DNA of 64,000 bases from Spiroplasma ixodetis (lineage in GTDB: Bacteria; Bacillota_I; Bacilli_A; Mycoplasmatales; VBWQ01): contig NZ_AP026933.1 of the NCBI RefSeq assembly GCF_027923845.1, positions 1,302,001-1,366,000 of the forward strand. Direction: 5' to 3'. Below the pieces are notes generated by a model, which worked only from the letters and a program-made list of their open reading frames with translations, had not been told where the DNA came from and did no database searches. Numbering within the stretch: the first letter of the stretch is position 1; each line of letters begins with the position of its first letter. Below, in pieces: positions 1 to 10,549 of this stretch. A program made the position numbers and the translations under genes.

Positions 1-1067
1 GATATGAAAAAAATCAACATAGTACTACTGAAAATGCTCGTAATGGTACAAGTTCAAAAAAATTAATAACTCAACAAGGTAAAATTGAAATTGATGTACC
101 AAGAGATCGCAATAGTAATTTTACTCCTGTAATAGTTCCTAAAAGGCAAAGAAGATTTGATGGTTTTGATCAACAAGTTCTTTCCTTGTATGCAAAAGGA
201 ATGACATTATCTGACATTAGAATGCAGTTGCAAGAGTTATATCATGGTGCTGATATTAGTGAAAGTGTTATTAGTCAAATTACTGATGATGTTATTGATG
301 ATGTTAAAGCATGACAAAATCGACCATTAGAAAGTATTTATCCTATTGTTTATTTTGATTGTATAGTAGTTAAAGTACGACAAGATAAACGGATTATTAA
401 CAAATCAGTTTATATAGCATTAGGAGTTGATTTAGAAGGCAAAAAAGATGTTTTAGGATTATGAATTAGTGAAAATGAAGGTTCTAAGTTTTGATTATCT
501 AATTTCACAGAAATGAAAAATCGTGGCTTAAATGATATTCTTATTGCTTGTAGTGATAATTTAACAGGCATGTCAGAAGCAATACAATCAGTTTATCCTA
601 AAACAGAACATCAATTATGCATTGTTCATCAAATTAGAAATAGTTTAAAATATGTTTCATACAAACATCGAAAAGGTCTAGTTGCAGATTTAAAACCAAT
701 TTATAGTGCATGTAGTGAAGAACAAGCAATGCAAGCTTTAGAATCGTTTGAAAGTAAATGAAATAAACAATATCCTCAAATTACTAAATCTTGATATAAA
801 AATTGAGATAATTTAATGGTTTTTATTAGTTATCCAGTAGAAATCAAAAGAGTGATTTATACTACAAATGCTATTGAATCTGTTAATAGTCAATTACGAA
901 AAATCATCAGAAATAAAAAAGTTTTTCCTAATGATATGGCAGTTTTCAAAATATTTTACTTGGCAATTGAAAATATAACAAAAAAATGAACATTGCCTAT
1001 TCAAAATTGAAATACAGCAATTGCTCATTTTATGATAAAATTTGAAGACAGAATTAATCTAAATTAG
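1..1067 (+). CDS. IS256-family (mutator-type) transposase, 5' partial
   Basis: DDE transposase that cuts and joins the element's inverted repeats. The visible part corresponds to residues 67-420 of the 420-residue family protein. It contains the three expected acidic positions: D in 'YFDCIVVKVR', D in 'CSDNLTGMSEAI' and E in 'NAIESVNSQL'. It also has the C-x2-H motif 'CIVHQIRN' typical of IS256 transposases. Several TGA codons are read as Trp. The frame is open throughout, so the gene is truncated only by the window edge, provided its upstream part is intact. Confidence 0.9.
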
Positions 1068-1109
1068 TAACTTTGTAAAACAAAGATACACAGATTATTA
1101 AAAAGCCTC
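1..1109 (+). mobile_element. IS256-family element, copy a (cut by window start)
   Basis: This is the 3' part of an IS256-family element. It ends at the right inverted repeat 'aataatctgtgta'-type sequence finishing in 'gcctc' at 1109. A complete copy lies at 44172-45546 (1375 bp), so about 270 bp of this copy lie before the window. At 1110 it abuts an oppositely oriented 5' fragment of the same IS, with no host sequence between them. That arrangement points to a recombined junction rather than a simple insertion. Confidence 0.9.
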
Positions 1110-1421
1110 TACTATTGCGATCTCTTGGTACATCAATTTCAATTTTACCTTGTTGAGTTATTAATTTTTTTGAACTTGTACCATTACGAGCATTTTCAGT
1201 AGTACTATGTTGATTTTTTCATATCCTAAATAATTTTGCATTTCAGAATTCAACATTTTTTCAACTAATCTTTTTGTTAATTCTTTATATAAACCGCCAG
1301 GTTTAAAAACTGTTGTTAAATCTTCAGTATTTTCTAGTAATAAATCTACTGCTTTTGATATTGGATCATTATTATTAAAGTTATCTTTTTTAGCCATCTG
1401 TAACTCACTCTTTCTAGTCAT
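1110..1421 (-). pseudogene. IS256 transposase N-terminal remnant
   Basis: The start (MTRKSELQMAKK) and the helical N-terminal region match the intact transposase at 44242. A run of seven A in the intact copies is six here, near 1215. That shifts the frame after 'NYLGYEK', and the catalytic part is absent. Non-functional. Confidence 0.88.
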
Positions 1422-1491
1422 TTAATTATATTTACTAGAATTAATTAAACATAGTTATTTTTGTAAGTTACACAGATTACTAAACATTTCC
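1110..1491 (-). mobile_element. IS256 5' fragment, copy b
   Basis: Left-end fragment of the same IS256 element in reverse orientation. It carries the 'ggaaatgtttagtaatctg' left terminus (reverse strand, ending at 1491), the leader and roughly the first 104 codons. It breaks off at 1110 exactly where the right end of copy a stops. Copies a and b together form an inverted joint of the two element ends. Confidence 0.9.
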
Positions 1492-1508
1492 AATTATTAA
1501 TAAATTTA

Positions 1509-2449
1509 GGCTTTTCTCCCTTTATGTACTATTTTTAAATCTTATCACATAAATGCTGAGAAAAGCCTATCTACGAACTTCTCCCCACATTTTTAAATAA
1601 AACATAGCATTACAGTTTCAAAACTAGGTATCTTGTTGAATTTATATGCAGCTTCTTTTGCATATAAATGAATATGATGTTTTGCAACTTTGATATGTGT
1701 TTTAAATGTTCTTCGTATATGTTTTCATACTGACTCAATTTGGTTGGTATTTACACCAGTTTTTGAAACATAGCCATCTTGATGGTTAACTGTTTCATGC
1801 TTAGTGAAAACCGATTTCAAATCGCGATATCCTTTTCAAAAATCAGTATGTACAACACACTTTGAAGAAATGTGGTTTATTGCAAAATGCAAAAGATTTT
1901 TACTGTTTGCGTTTTTCAATACTTTCACAATCAGATTGTTGGTTGTTTTTTCATAAATACCAACAATCAAGGTTTTATTCAACAAGGATCTTCCTTGTTT
2001 TTTAAACCCCATATGTGAAAGATACATTTCATCCATTTGCACTATGCCTTCAACAATGAATTGAGGTTTTTGTTTAGCAATGGCACTTCGGATTTTATGA
2101 CCCATTCTTCAAGCTGTTTTCAAGGTCACTCCCAATTCTTTTGCAACATCAGTTGATGGAATTCCATGTTTGGTGTTTATTCATCTAAAAATGAGATAAA
2201 ACCAAGATATTAAAGGTGTTTGTGACTTTGAAAATATAGTGCCCGTGAGAATACTGAATGTTTGATGACATTTCAAACATCTCATTCTTCTTAAATTAGA
2301 AGTATTCAAATTAAAACTAGAACACCTACTACATTTGATTTGTTTCAAACTTGCTATATATGCAAGACATTGTTTTTCAGTTTGAAAAGTATTATTGAAC
2401 TCATTCAATTTCATTGTTTCCTCCACAAGTACATGTGGGGAGAAGTTCG
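1509..2449 (-). mobile_element. IS1595-family element, copy 1 (complete)
   Basis: A 941-bp element flanked by a perfect 8-bp target duplication 'taaattta' (1501-1508 and 2450-2457). One end is 'cgaacttctccccac' on the transposase 5' side. The other end is a 59-nt hairpin beginning 'ggcttttctccc'. The duplication lies outside the hairpin, so the hairpin is part of the mobile unit. It landed at the 3' end of thiI, and the TAA of thiI lies within the duplicated target. Confidence 0.95.
1593..2414 (-). CDS. IS1595-family (ISXO2-like) transposase
   Basis: 273-residue DDE transposase. An N-terminal zinc ribbon is formed by C28, C31, C46 and C49. The catalytic triad appears to be D128 ('QMDEMYLS'), D191 ('VHTDFWKGY') and E227 ('NQIESVWKH'), as in the ISXO2-like domain of IS1595 elements. 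The start ATG is chosen because a strong ribosome-binding site (GGAGG) lies 6 bases upstream. The reading frame is intact with TGA as Trp. One substitution (His for Gln near residue 174) distinguishes it from the other copies. Confidence 0.92.
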
Positions 2450-2567
2450 TAAATTTATTTATATTTTTCAATATCTTTAAAACTATTTATTAAAATTTGT
2501 TCTCAATCAATTATTTGCTTTAAATCATTTACTAAAAGTTCACATTCTTTAATCTTTGGTTGTGTAA

Positions 2568-3429
2568 GAACCTGTTTAGAATCTTTTAGAAAATAAGGTA
2601 AAATTACTATATATTTTAAAATAAGAGGTATATATGCATAAAAATTATCCAAGTCATGTTACTAAAGAACAATTTGAGAACATAAAATCAACTTTAGAAA
2701 ACAGCAAAAAGAAAACAAAACCAAGAAATTTAGATTTATATGAAGTGTTTTGTGCAGTTTTATATGTATTAAAAAGTGGTTGTCAATGAAGAATGTTACC
2801 AAAAAATTTTCCAAAATGACAAACTGTATATTATTATTTCCAAATTTGAAGTAAAAACAATGATAAAGAACCTAGTGTATTGCAATTAATTTTAAAAAAA
2901 ATTAGTTAAAAAGATTCGTATTAAGAATCATCGAAAAGAAAAACTAGTTTTTGTATAATTGATTCGCAAAGTGTTAAAAATACAGATACTACTGAAAATA
3001 AAGGTTATGATGCTGGTAAAAAGATTTCAGGAATAAAACGTCATATTGCAGTTGATACGCAAGGTTTACCACATGCAATTTACATAACTACAGCAGAAAA
3101 AACAGATCGTAATAGTGCTATCATAATGATTAAAAGTGAAAAAGAAAATCTTTCTACAGTTCAAAAAATAATAGTAGATGCTGGCTATACTGGTGAAAAA
3201 TTTGCTTCTGCAATCAAAACAATCATAAATGCAAATGTTGAAGTTGTAAAACGTAATGAATTACATTCTTTTGTAGTACTACCAAAAAGATGAGTTGTAG
3301 AACGAAGCTTTGCATGATTAGAAAAATGCAGAAGATTATGAAAAAATTGTGAAAGAAAACTAAATACTAGTTTACAAATGGTTGTTCTGTCCTTTATTTC
3401 AATTTTATTAAAAGATTCTAAACAGGTTC
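2568..3429 (+). mobile_element. IS5-family element, copy i (tandem, left)
   Basis: 862 bp with terminal inverted repeats 'gaacctgtttagaatcttt' and its complement. 'taa' lies on both sides (2565-2567 and 3430-3432), giving a 3-bp target duplication. The second IS5 starts immediately after the shared 'taa', so two elements sit head to tail in thiI. Confidence 0.93.
2634..3425 (+). pseudogene. IS5-family transposase, frameshifted
   Basis: Same protein as the intact copy at 3499-4287, but the poly-A run near 2893-2901 has one extra base and creates an immediate TAG. Two later runs (near 2943 and at 3412-3416) are each one base short. The DDE residues are still encoded, but the protein cannot be made without frameshifting. 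Confidence 0.85.
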
Positions 3430-3432
3430 TAA

Positions 3433-4295
3433 GAACCTGTTTAGAATCTTTTAGAAAATAAGGTAAAATTACTATATATTTTAAAATAAGAGGTATATAT
3501 GCATAAAAATTATCCAAGTCATGTTACTAAAGAACAATTTGAGAACATAAAATCAACTTTAGAAAACAGCAAAAAGAAAACAAAACCAAGAAATTTAGAT
3601 TTATATGAAGTGTTTTGTGCAGTTTTATATGTATTAAAAAGTGGTTGTCAATGAAGAATGTTACCAAAAAATTTTCCAAAATGACAAACTGTATATTATT
3701 ATTTCCAAATTTGAAGTAAAAACAATGATAAAGAACCTAGTATATTGCAATTAATTTTAAAAAAATTAGTTAAAAAGATTCGTATTAAGAATCATCGAAA
3801 AGAAAAAACTAGTTTTTGTATAATTGATTCGCAAAGTGTTAAAAATACAGATACTACTGAAAATAAAGGTTATGATGCTGGTAAAAAGATTTCAGGAATA
3901 AAACGTCATATTGTAGTTGATACGCAAGGTTTACCACATGCAATTTACATAACTACAGCAGAAAAAACAGATCGTAATAGTGCTATCATAATGATTAAAA
4001 GTGAAAAAGAAAATCTTTCTACAGTTCAAAAAATAATAGTAGATGCTGGCTATACTGGTGAAAAATTTGCTTCTGCAATCAAAACAATCATAAATGCAAA
4101 TGTTGAAGTTGTAAAACGTAATGAATTACATTCTTTTGTAGTACTACCAAAAAGATGAGTTGTAGAACGAAGCTTTGCATGATTAGAAAAATGCAGAAGA
4201 TTATGAAAAAATTGTGAAAGAAAACTAAATACTAGTTTACAAATGGTTGTTCTGTCCTTTATTTCAATTTTATTAAAAAGATTCTAAACAGGTTC
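3433..4295 (+). mobile_element. IS5-family element, copy ii (tandem, right)
   Basis: 863 bp with inverted repeats 'gaacctgtttagaatc' and 'gattctaaacaggttc'. It is flanked by 'taa' at 3430-3432 (shared with copy i) and at 4296-4298. The tandem pair with three copies of the same 3-bp target suggests a second insertion into the target duplication of the first, or unequal recombination. Confidence 0.93.
3499..4287 (+). CDS. IS5-family transposase
   Basis: 262-residue DDE transposase, intact with TGA as Trp. The N-terminal IS5 domain is the 'YEVFCAVLYVLKSGCQWRML' region. The catalytic residues are D in 'CIIDSQSVKNT', D in 'IIVDAGYTGEKF' and E in 'RWVVERSFAWLEKCRR'. The start ATG is 66 bases inside the element, after an AGAGG-like site. 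The length is normal for single-frame IS5 relatives. Confidence 0.92.
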
Positions 4296-4658
4296 TAACA
4301 GGGTTTTTGGGAACAAATAATGAACAACAATCAGCGAATGGTAAAATTGATGTTTCATAAGTACCAATTTTTTTAGCAAGATTAATAATATCAACTTTAT
4401 CTTCGGCAATTAAACTACGCAAAATTGGTAAATTGGTAACAATATTAATAGCATTAATACTTGCTAATGTTTGTGAAGCAACCTGACCAATTGCTTCACC
4501 AGTTGCTAATGCTTGAATTTTATATTTTTCTGCAAATAAGCTAGCAATTCTAATAAACATTCTACGCATTAAAGTAATACGATAACTTTCTTTCTTAATA
4601 TGACTTAATTCATTTTGCAAGTTAGTAAAATTGCAAATATATAAATTTTACTACCAGC

Positions 4659-5873
4659 TGGATGGGTTACACTTTATTGGACACTAATTACGTAGACAAG
4701 TGAACAAATTTGTTAAAAGAAAGGAACTATAATTATGACCAATATTAACTCATATACCGACGAATTTAAAAGCAAATAGTAGCTTTATATCAAAGTGGTA
4801 AGTCAGTGTCTTGTCTTGCTAAAGAATATAATGTTACAAGAGCAGCTACTTATAAATGAATTAAACAATTTACTAATTCAGGTAGTTTTAAAATTAAAAA
4901 TAATCTTTCAGATTTAGAAAAACAATTAATTCAAGCAAATAAAGAATTAAAACAGTTACGAATGGAAAATGATATTTTAAAGCAAGCAGCACTAATAATA
5001 GACAGAAAATAGAAATTATTACTAAAAATAAAGTTAAATATAAAATTCGCACAATGTGTCGTTTTTTAAAACTCTCTAAATCAACATATTATTTTAATTT
5101 AAAGAAAAAAGAAAAAATTCAAAATAATATTTATGATGAAGCTGTTATTAGTGCTTTTAAAGAAAATAAAGAAGTTTATGGTACTAGAAGATTAAAAGTC
5201 ATACTAGCAAACCAAGAAATTTATTTATCACGCAGAAAAATTAAAAAAATTATGAATAAGCATAATTTAATATCAAAATACACTAAATTATCATTCAAAA
5301 ATCATCATAATAAAGTCAATGATAGTCAAATTACCAATCTTGTTAATAGAGACTTTAATAATAGAATTAAAAATGAAGTTATTGTCAGTGATTTAACTTA
5401 TGTTCAAGTTAATGGTAAATGAAACTATATTTGCCTATTAGTAGACCTGTACAACCGCGAAATTATTGGACATAGTGTTGGAGTTAAAAAGATGCATCAT
5501 TAGTACATCAAGCATTTATGCACTCAAATCGCTGTTTAAAAGATATTCAAATATTTCATAGCGATCGCGGTAATGAATTCAATAATAAAACTATTGATAA
5601 ACTTTTATTAGCATTCAATATTACCCGTTCTTTAAGCAAAAAAGGATGTCCTTATGACAATGCTGTTGCTGAAGCAACTTTTAAAACTTTCAAAACAGAG
5701 TTTATTAATGATAAAAATTTTACATCATTAATCCAATTAAAATTAGAATTATTTGATTACATAAATTGATATAACAACATAAGAATTCACAGCACTCTAA
5801 ACTACCTAACTCCCGTTAAATATCATGAACAAATGTCTACCAAAAAATAGTCCTAAAAAGGGTTGCCATTCCA
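4659..5873 (+). mobile_element. IS3-family element, copy I
   Basis: 1215 bp, from 'tggatgggttacac' to 'gggttgccattcca'. The imperfect inverted repeats begin TGG and end CCA as in the IS3 family. It sits in thiI, but the flanks (agc / aga) do not form a target duplication and a large part of thiI is missing. The element probably took part in a deletion after insertion. Confidence 0.92.
4735..5850 (+). pseudogene. IS3-family OrfA/OrfB, both frameshifted
   Basis: OrfA (helix-turn-helix, from MTNINSYTDEF) is out of frame because one A is missing near 4771. OrfB (retroviral-type integrase, 'VSDLTYVQVNGKW', 'FHSDRGNEF', 'NAVAEATFKTFKTE') has one A missing near 5490. In the intact family the two frames join by -1 slippage at the 'agaaaatag' end of OrfA. 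This copy cannot make a transposase. Confidence 0.88.
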
Positions 5874-6198
5874 AGATCTTGACTTAAAATTAATGATATT
5901 ACTTTTTCTGATAATATTTCCATATTTTTAGCAATTCTAAAAGCAGGTGATAATGAACTAATACCAAATATTTTCACCAAAATATTAATAACATCATTCA
6001 TTACATCAAGAGATAAATTGGTTAGTTCCATCCGATCATGAAAATGAATAATATTTATTTGTTTATAATCACTAAGAGCATACTTAATATTTATTTTTAA
6101 TTGTTTAATAAAATCAATCCGATTTTTACTTTTAGTTGTTAATTCACCATAACGAATAATAATAATTGGTACCATTTAATTTTCCTCTTTTTTAAAAT

Positions 6199-7893
6199 TT
6201 ATTCCATTAATTCCAATAATAATGTTAATGCTTTTTGATTATGATTATTAGTGATATTATTTTCAATTTCATTAAATTTACTATTAAGTTGCTGATTAAT
6301 TGAACGATGACAATTAGCATAAACAAGAGTTAAATGTGATAATTTATGAATAGTAATTTCCATTTTTAATTCAGTATAAAGATGAAAAATTTTATTTTGT
6401 AAATCATTAAATTTACTAAAAGAAGAATTATCATAATTTCCATTTTTAAAATTTAAAATAGTATCATTTATTAAATATTGTAAATCACTAAACTTTTCTT
6501 TATAAATTTCATTTAAATAATAAAAATTAATATTATTTAAAATATTATCAATTTGTAACATCATTGAATTGATTTTATCAACATAAGTTTTAAATTTAAT
6601 TTTTGCTTTATTTTGTTCATTCAACAATTTATTATACTCTTTTAAACTATTAAAAACAACAATACTATTTTCAAATAATGCCGCTAATAACATCACTAAT
6701 GTTTCATAACTAGTATTTTTTATTGATTTTTGATGTTCTATGATTAATAAATTATCAAAATGATTAACAGTAGCAAGTTGTTTATTAATAATAGTTTCTA
6801 AGTTAGTTATTTTGCTATTTTCTATCATTTTAGAATTAATTTTATTTGAAAGAGTAATTTCATTTTTAATAGTTTCAAATATTTCATTAAAATTAAAACT
6901 CATAACTAAAAATTTTTCATAATTTTGTTTAAAAATATTATAAAATATTTGTTCTTTATCAATTTTATTACTAAAAGTGGCAATTAATTTTAATATTTCT
7001 TGAGTGTTAACCTTAGCTTTTTTGTATTGTAAATTATTAATTTGTTTATTAATAAAACTTAACTTTTCATCAACGTTTGCTACTAATTGTTCGTATTGTA
7101 AAAGTAAAGTATTATTTATTTTTATCATTTGATATTTATTTTTTAAGGCAGCCATTTTCTGTTTAATTTCATATGTTATAATATAACGAAGTGTTGGTAA
7201 ATTATCTAAAATTTCTGCCAATGTTACAACAGCAATCGCAATCTCACTTAAAATAGTAATAATTTGACTAACATTAATAGCATTAATATTTGTTTCTAAT
7301 TCTTTAAACATATCATTAATTATCTTAATAACTTCATCTAATTGTTCTCGATTAAGATCGTTTTGTAAATTAATTTTAATCATTTGATCTTGTAAATAAT
7401 TAAAATTTTGTTTAAAAAATAATTGATATTCTCGTAATAATTGATCAATACTAATAAAATAATCTATTTCAATTGTTAATAACTGCAACTGATTTTTTAA
7501 ATTATTACTCTTATTATGCATTCTATACATTAATTTATATCTTTTTCATAATTCTTTATTATTTTGTAATTTTAAAATTTGAATATAATTTTTAAAAACC
7601 TTATTTAAATCTTTTTTTAAAAAAAGATTATAACGACTAATTCAAATTCCTAAAATAGAACTATATTGTTCATTTGCTTGTACCATTTGATTAATACGAT
7701 TTAATCTTTCTTTAATATTAATATTTTGAATATATTGCAAATTTTTATAAACCATAAATTGTTTATTTTTATACGAACTAAAAATTACTAATAAACTTGT
7801 TAAAACGATAATAGTAAAAATTAATAAACTAATAATAGTTATTATAATAATTTGTGCACTAGTTAATTTATAAATTTTTATTAACATTAACAT
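6199..7893 (-). CDS. ezrA: EzrA-like septation ring formation regulator
   Basis: 564-residue protein with one N-terminal membrane segment (about residues 8-30, 'SAQIIIITIISLLIFTIIVL'). A long cytoplasmic region rich in Leu, Ile, Asn, Lys and Glu follows and is predicted to be coiled coil almost to the end. The length and topology match EzrA, which restrains FtsZ ring assembly in Firmicutes. Position supports this: ezrA precedes thiI in Bacillus-type genomes, and here thiI starts 23 bases downstream. Start: ATG with GGAG 9 bases upstream. Sequence conservation is weak in coiled coils, so the name rests on topology plus synteny. Confidence 0.72.
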
Positions 7894-7937
7894 AGTTTTT
7901 TTCTCCTTTCCTTATATTTTAAATATATTAAAAGATA

Positions 7938-8711
7938 TTAATCTTTTATTTTATTATTACTTCTAAAATATTTAATAATATCAACTAAACCTAAAAATAA
8001 CATTTGTGGTTCATAAATATAAGAAAAATCAAAATAAGATTTTAAAATTGGTACACTACCTCCTGTTAAAATTACAGGTAAACTAATATTTGTTTCATTT
8101 TGAATCCTAACAACTATACTATTAATCATTGCACTAAAACCATAACCATAACCAATTGATAAAGCATGATTAGTATTTTTACCTAACATTGATTGATAAT
8201 GTTGCATTTCAAAATCGACAAGTAAAGCAGCATTATCAATCAATGCATCTTTACTTGTACTAAATCCAGGTCCAATAATAACGCCAACCAAAACATCATT
8301 AACAACAATACTATAGGTAGTAGCAGTTCCCAAACTAACAACTATCGCATTGTGATACTTAGTATAAGCAGCATATGATAATGCTATCAAATCACTACCT
8401 AATTGGCGATTTTCTAAATTAAGTTTTAAAGGTAAAGAACTTAGCAAATTAAAATCAACAATTAACGGTTTTAAATTATATGTAAAAACAATTAATTTTT
8501 CTATTATTATTAAAAAATTTGGAACAACACAACTAATAACAGCTTCTTCAAAATGTAATTTTTTATTTAATTTAAATGCTTTTTTCAATTGATCAATTGC
8601 AGTTTTACTTTTGGTTTCTATTACTGCTCATTGTTCAATAATTTCACTATCATAAATCATAGCAATCTTAATTAATGTATTACCAATATCTACTAATAAC
8701 AAACTTTTCAT
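7938..8711 (-). CDS. coaX: Type III pantothenate kinase
   Basis: 257 residues; catalyses the first step of CoA synthesis, the ATP-dependent phosphorylation of pantothenate. Family motifs visible: N-terminal 'LLVDIGNTLIKIA' phosphate loop, 'GSDLIALSYAAYTKY' near residue 105, 'VSLGTATTYSIV' near 125, 'GPGFSTSKDAL' near 150 and 'VILTGGSVPIL' near 215. One TGA is read as Trp near residue 28. The start ATG lies two bases after the stop of the upstream diadenylate cyclase gene, so the two are likely co-transcribed. CoaX (rather than CoaA/PanK-II) is the form present. Confidence 0.9.
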
Positions 8712-8713
8712 TA

Positions 8714-9423
8714 TTATACTTGTTGAACCATTTCTTTAGTTGAAGCTAATTCATCATATAGTGTACGAACAAGATTATTTAAGTTTTCAACTTGTAAAAA
8801 CTTACCACTACGAGCTATTGAAACAGAACCATTAGTTTCACTGACAATAACTGATACTGCATCGGTTTGCTCTGATATTCCAATAGCAGCACGATGACGT
8901 GAACCAAATTGACTAGATATTTTTTATTAGTTAGTGGAAAATAAGTAGAGGCACATTCAATACGACCTAAACGAATAATAACTGCACCATCATGCAATGG
9001 TGAACCTTTAATAAAAATAGACTGTAATAGTTGTGAAGTAACTTCACCATCAATTTTTACTCCCAAATCAGTATATTCATTTAATGAAACATTCCTTTCA
9101 ATAGTAATTAGTGCTCCAATTTTTTCTTCTGCTAATTTAATCACTGCTTCTGCTAAAACACTTGCTAACATTCTCTTTTCTGAAGTTGCTAGTAGTTTCA
9201 TATGAGATTTATTTCTTGTTGTTCATCAAACTTTTTTACCACGAATAAAAGTATTCATAACTATTAAAATAAGAATTGTCATTAATAAAGAAATGGTTAT
9301 TCCAAATAAAACCGCTATTTCAGCAATAACTGTTCCAATATCTGCTGAAATTACAGTCGAAATAATATTTAACGGTAATACACTCATATTAAATACCACC
9401 ATTCCTTTATTTTTTGATTCCAC
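8714..9423 (-). pseudogene. cdaM: Diadenylate cyclase (DisA_N domain), one-base frameshift
   Basis: Makes cyclic di-AMP from two ATP. An N-terminal membrane segment ('AVLFGITISLLMTILILIV', about residues 35-57) precedes a DisA_N domain. The domain shows 'LLQSIFIKGSPLHDGAVIIR' (DGA motif) and, in another frame, 'FGSRHRAAIGISEQTDA' (RHR motif). A run of A near 8922-8927 is one base short, so the frame breaks between the two catalytic motifs. All other residues downstream are conserved to the stop at 8714. Because c-di-AMP synthesis is usually essential, a sequencing error or slippage is as likely as true loss. The single-membrane-segment form resembles mycoplasma CdaM. Confidence 0.82.
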
Positions 9424-9491
9424 TACTTTAATTATAAAGTAAAAAAAATATTTTTGATATTATTAGTATAACAACTTATCATAATTTACAA

Positions 9492-9527
9492 AATACTCCT
9501 TTTAAATTTATTTTTAAAAGGAGTATT
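9492..9527. terminator. Bidirectional hairpin terminator
   Basis: A near-perfect 15-bp inverted repeat ('aatactccttttaaa' and its complement) with a 6-base loop. It lies upstream of the diadenylate cyclase gene, between that operon and the IS at 9581. It looks like the terminator of a gene now lost to the right. Confidence 0.6.
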
Positions 9528-9615
9528 AATATTACTAATAATTTTAGATTTTACCTTATATAAGTTTATAAAATTATTATCGGACTTCTCCCCACATGTA
9601 CTTGTGGAGGAAACA

Positions 9616-10437
9616 ATGAAATTGAATGAGTTCAATAATACTTTTCAAACTGAAAAACAATGTCTTGCATATATAGCAAGTTTGAAACAAATCAAATGTA
9701 GTAGGTGTTCTAGTTTTAATTTGAATACTTCTAATTTAAGAAGAATGAGATGTTTGAAATGTCATCAAACATTCAGTATTCTCACGGGCACTATATTTTC
9801 AAAGTCACAAACACCTTTAATATCTTGGTTTTATCTCATTTTTAGATGAATAAACACCAAACATGGAATTCCATCAACTGATGTTGCAAAAGAATTGGGA
9901 GTGACCTTGAAAACAGCTTGAAGAATGGGTCATAAAATCCGAAGTGCCATTGCTAAACAAAAACCTCAATTCATTGTTGAAGGCATAGTGCAAATGGATG
10001 AAATGTATCTTTCACATATGGGGTTTAAAAAACAAGGAAGATCCTTGTTGAATAAAACCTTGATTGTTGGTATTTATGAAAAAACAACCAACAATCTGAT
10101 TGTGAAAGTATTGAAAAACGCAAACAGTAAAAATCTTTTGCAGTTTGCAATAAACCACATTTCTTCAAAGTGTGTTGTACATACTGATTTTTGAAAAGGA
10201 TATTGCAATTTTAAATCAGTTTTCACTAAGCATGAAACAGTTAACCATCAAGATGGCTATGTTTCAAAAACTGGTGTAAATACCAACCAAATTGAGTCAG
10301 TATGAAAACATATACGAAGAACATTTAAAACACATATCAAAGTTGCAAAACATCATATTCATTTATATGCAAAAGAAGCTGCATATAAATTCAATAACAT
10401 ACCTAGTTTTGAAACTGTAATGCTATGTTTTATTTAA
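9616..10437 (+). CDS. IS1595-family transposase
   Basis: Intact 273-residue transposase: zinc ribbon (C28/C31/C46/C49), then D128, D191 and E227. The ATG at 9616 is preceded by GGAGG at 9606-9610. A GTG four codons upstream is in frame but overlaps that ribosome-binding site and is rejected. Confidence 0.93.
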
Positions 10438-10462
10438 AAATGTGGGGAGAAGTTCGTAGATA

Positions 10463-10521
10463 GGCTTTTCTCAGCATTTATGTGATAAGATTTAAAAATA
10501 GTACATAAAGGGAGAAAAGCC
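10463..10521 (+). repeat. IS1595 terminal hairpin (representative)
   Basis: Inverted repeat 'ggcttttctc ... gagaaaagcc' with a second inner pair 'atttatgt ... acataaa'. The same 59-nt structure closes the transposase 3' side of the IS1595 copies 1-9. It lies inside the target duplication wherever one is seen. It could act as the transposase-gene terminator, as a block to readthrough, or as part of the end recognised in transposition. The first role is the simplest. Confidence 0.85.
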
Positions 10522-10549
10522 ATTATTATTTGTTAATTATCTTTATTTA

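Larger units (their letters stand above)
2455..6175 (-). pseudogene. thiI: thiI, tRNA 4-thiouridine synthase, destroyed by IS insertions
   Basis: ThiI transfers sulfur to U8 of tRNA using a cysteine desulfurase partner. Three pieces remain. The N-terminal THUMP part is at 5874-6175 (starts 'MVPIIIIRYGELTTKSKNR'). A C-terminal PP-loop part is at about 4299-4658 ('TGEAIGQVASQTL', 'KIGTYETSI', 'DCCSLFVPKNPV'). The tail is at 2455-2567, ending KYK-stop. IS3 lies between the first two pieces and a tandem pair of IS5 between the last two. About 170 residues, including the ATP-binding SGGIDSP-type loop, are missing between 'ILSQDL' and 'SKIYIF', and the middle piece also has a frameshift near 4630. 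It lies directly downstream of ezrA, as in Bacillus-like genomes. Identification is firm; function is certainly lost. Confidence 0.9.
9581..10521 (+). mobile_element. IS1595-family element, copy 2 (complete)
   Basis: 941 bp with a perfect 8-bp target duplication 'attattat' (9573-9580, 10522-10529). The left end is 'cggacttctccccac'. The inner right repeat 'gtggggagaagttcg' ends near 10456 and is followed by the hairpin that forms the true end of the mobile unit. Confidence 0.96.

Noticed and set aside
3185..3517. Minus-strand open frame across the IS5 tandem junction
   Set aside because: Reverse-strand artefact of IS5; the plus strand encodes the DDE transposase.
4735..5850. Treating the broken IS3 OrfA-OrfB as normal programmed frameshifting
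   Set aside because: The natural slippage site is at the OrfA end; the breaks here are additional single-base losses inside each frame.
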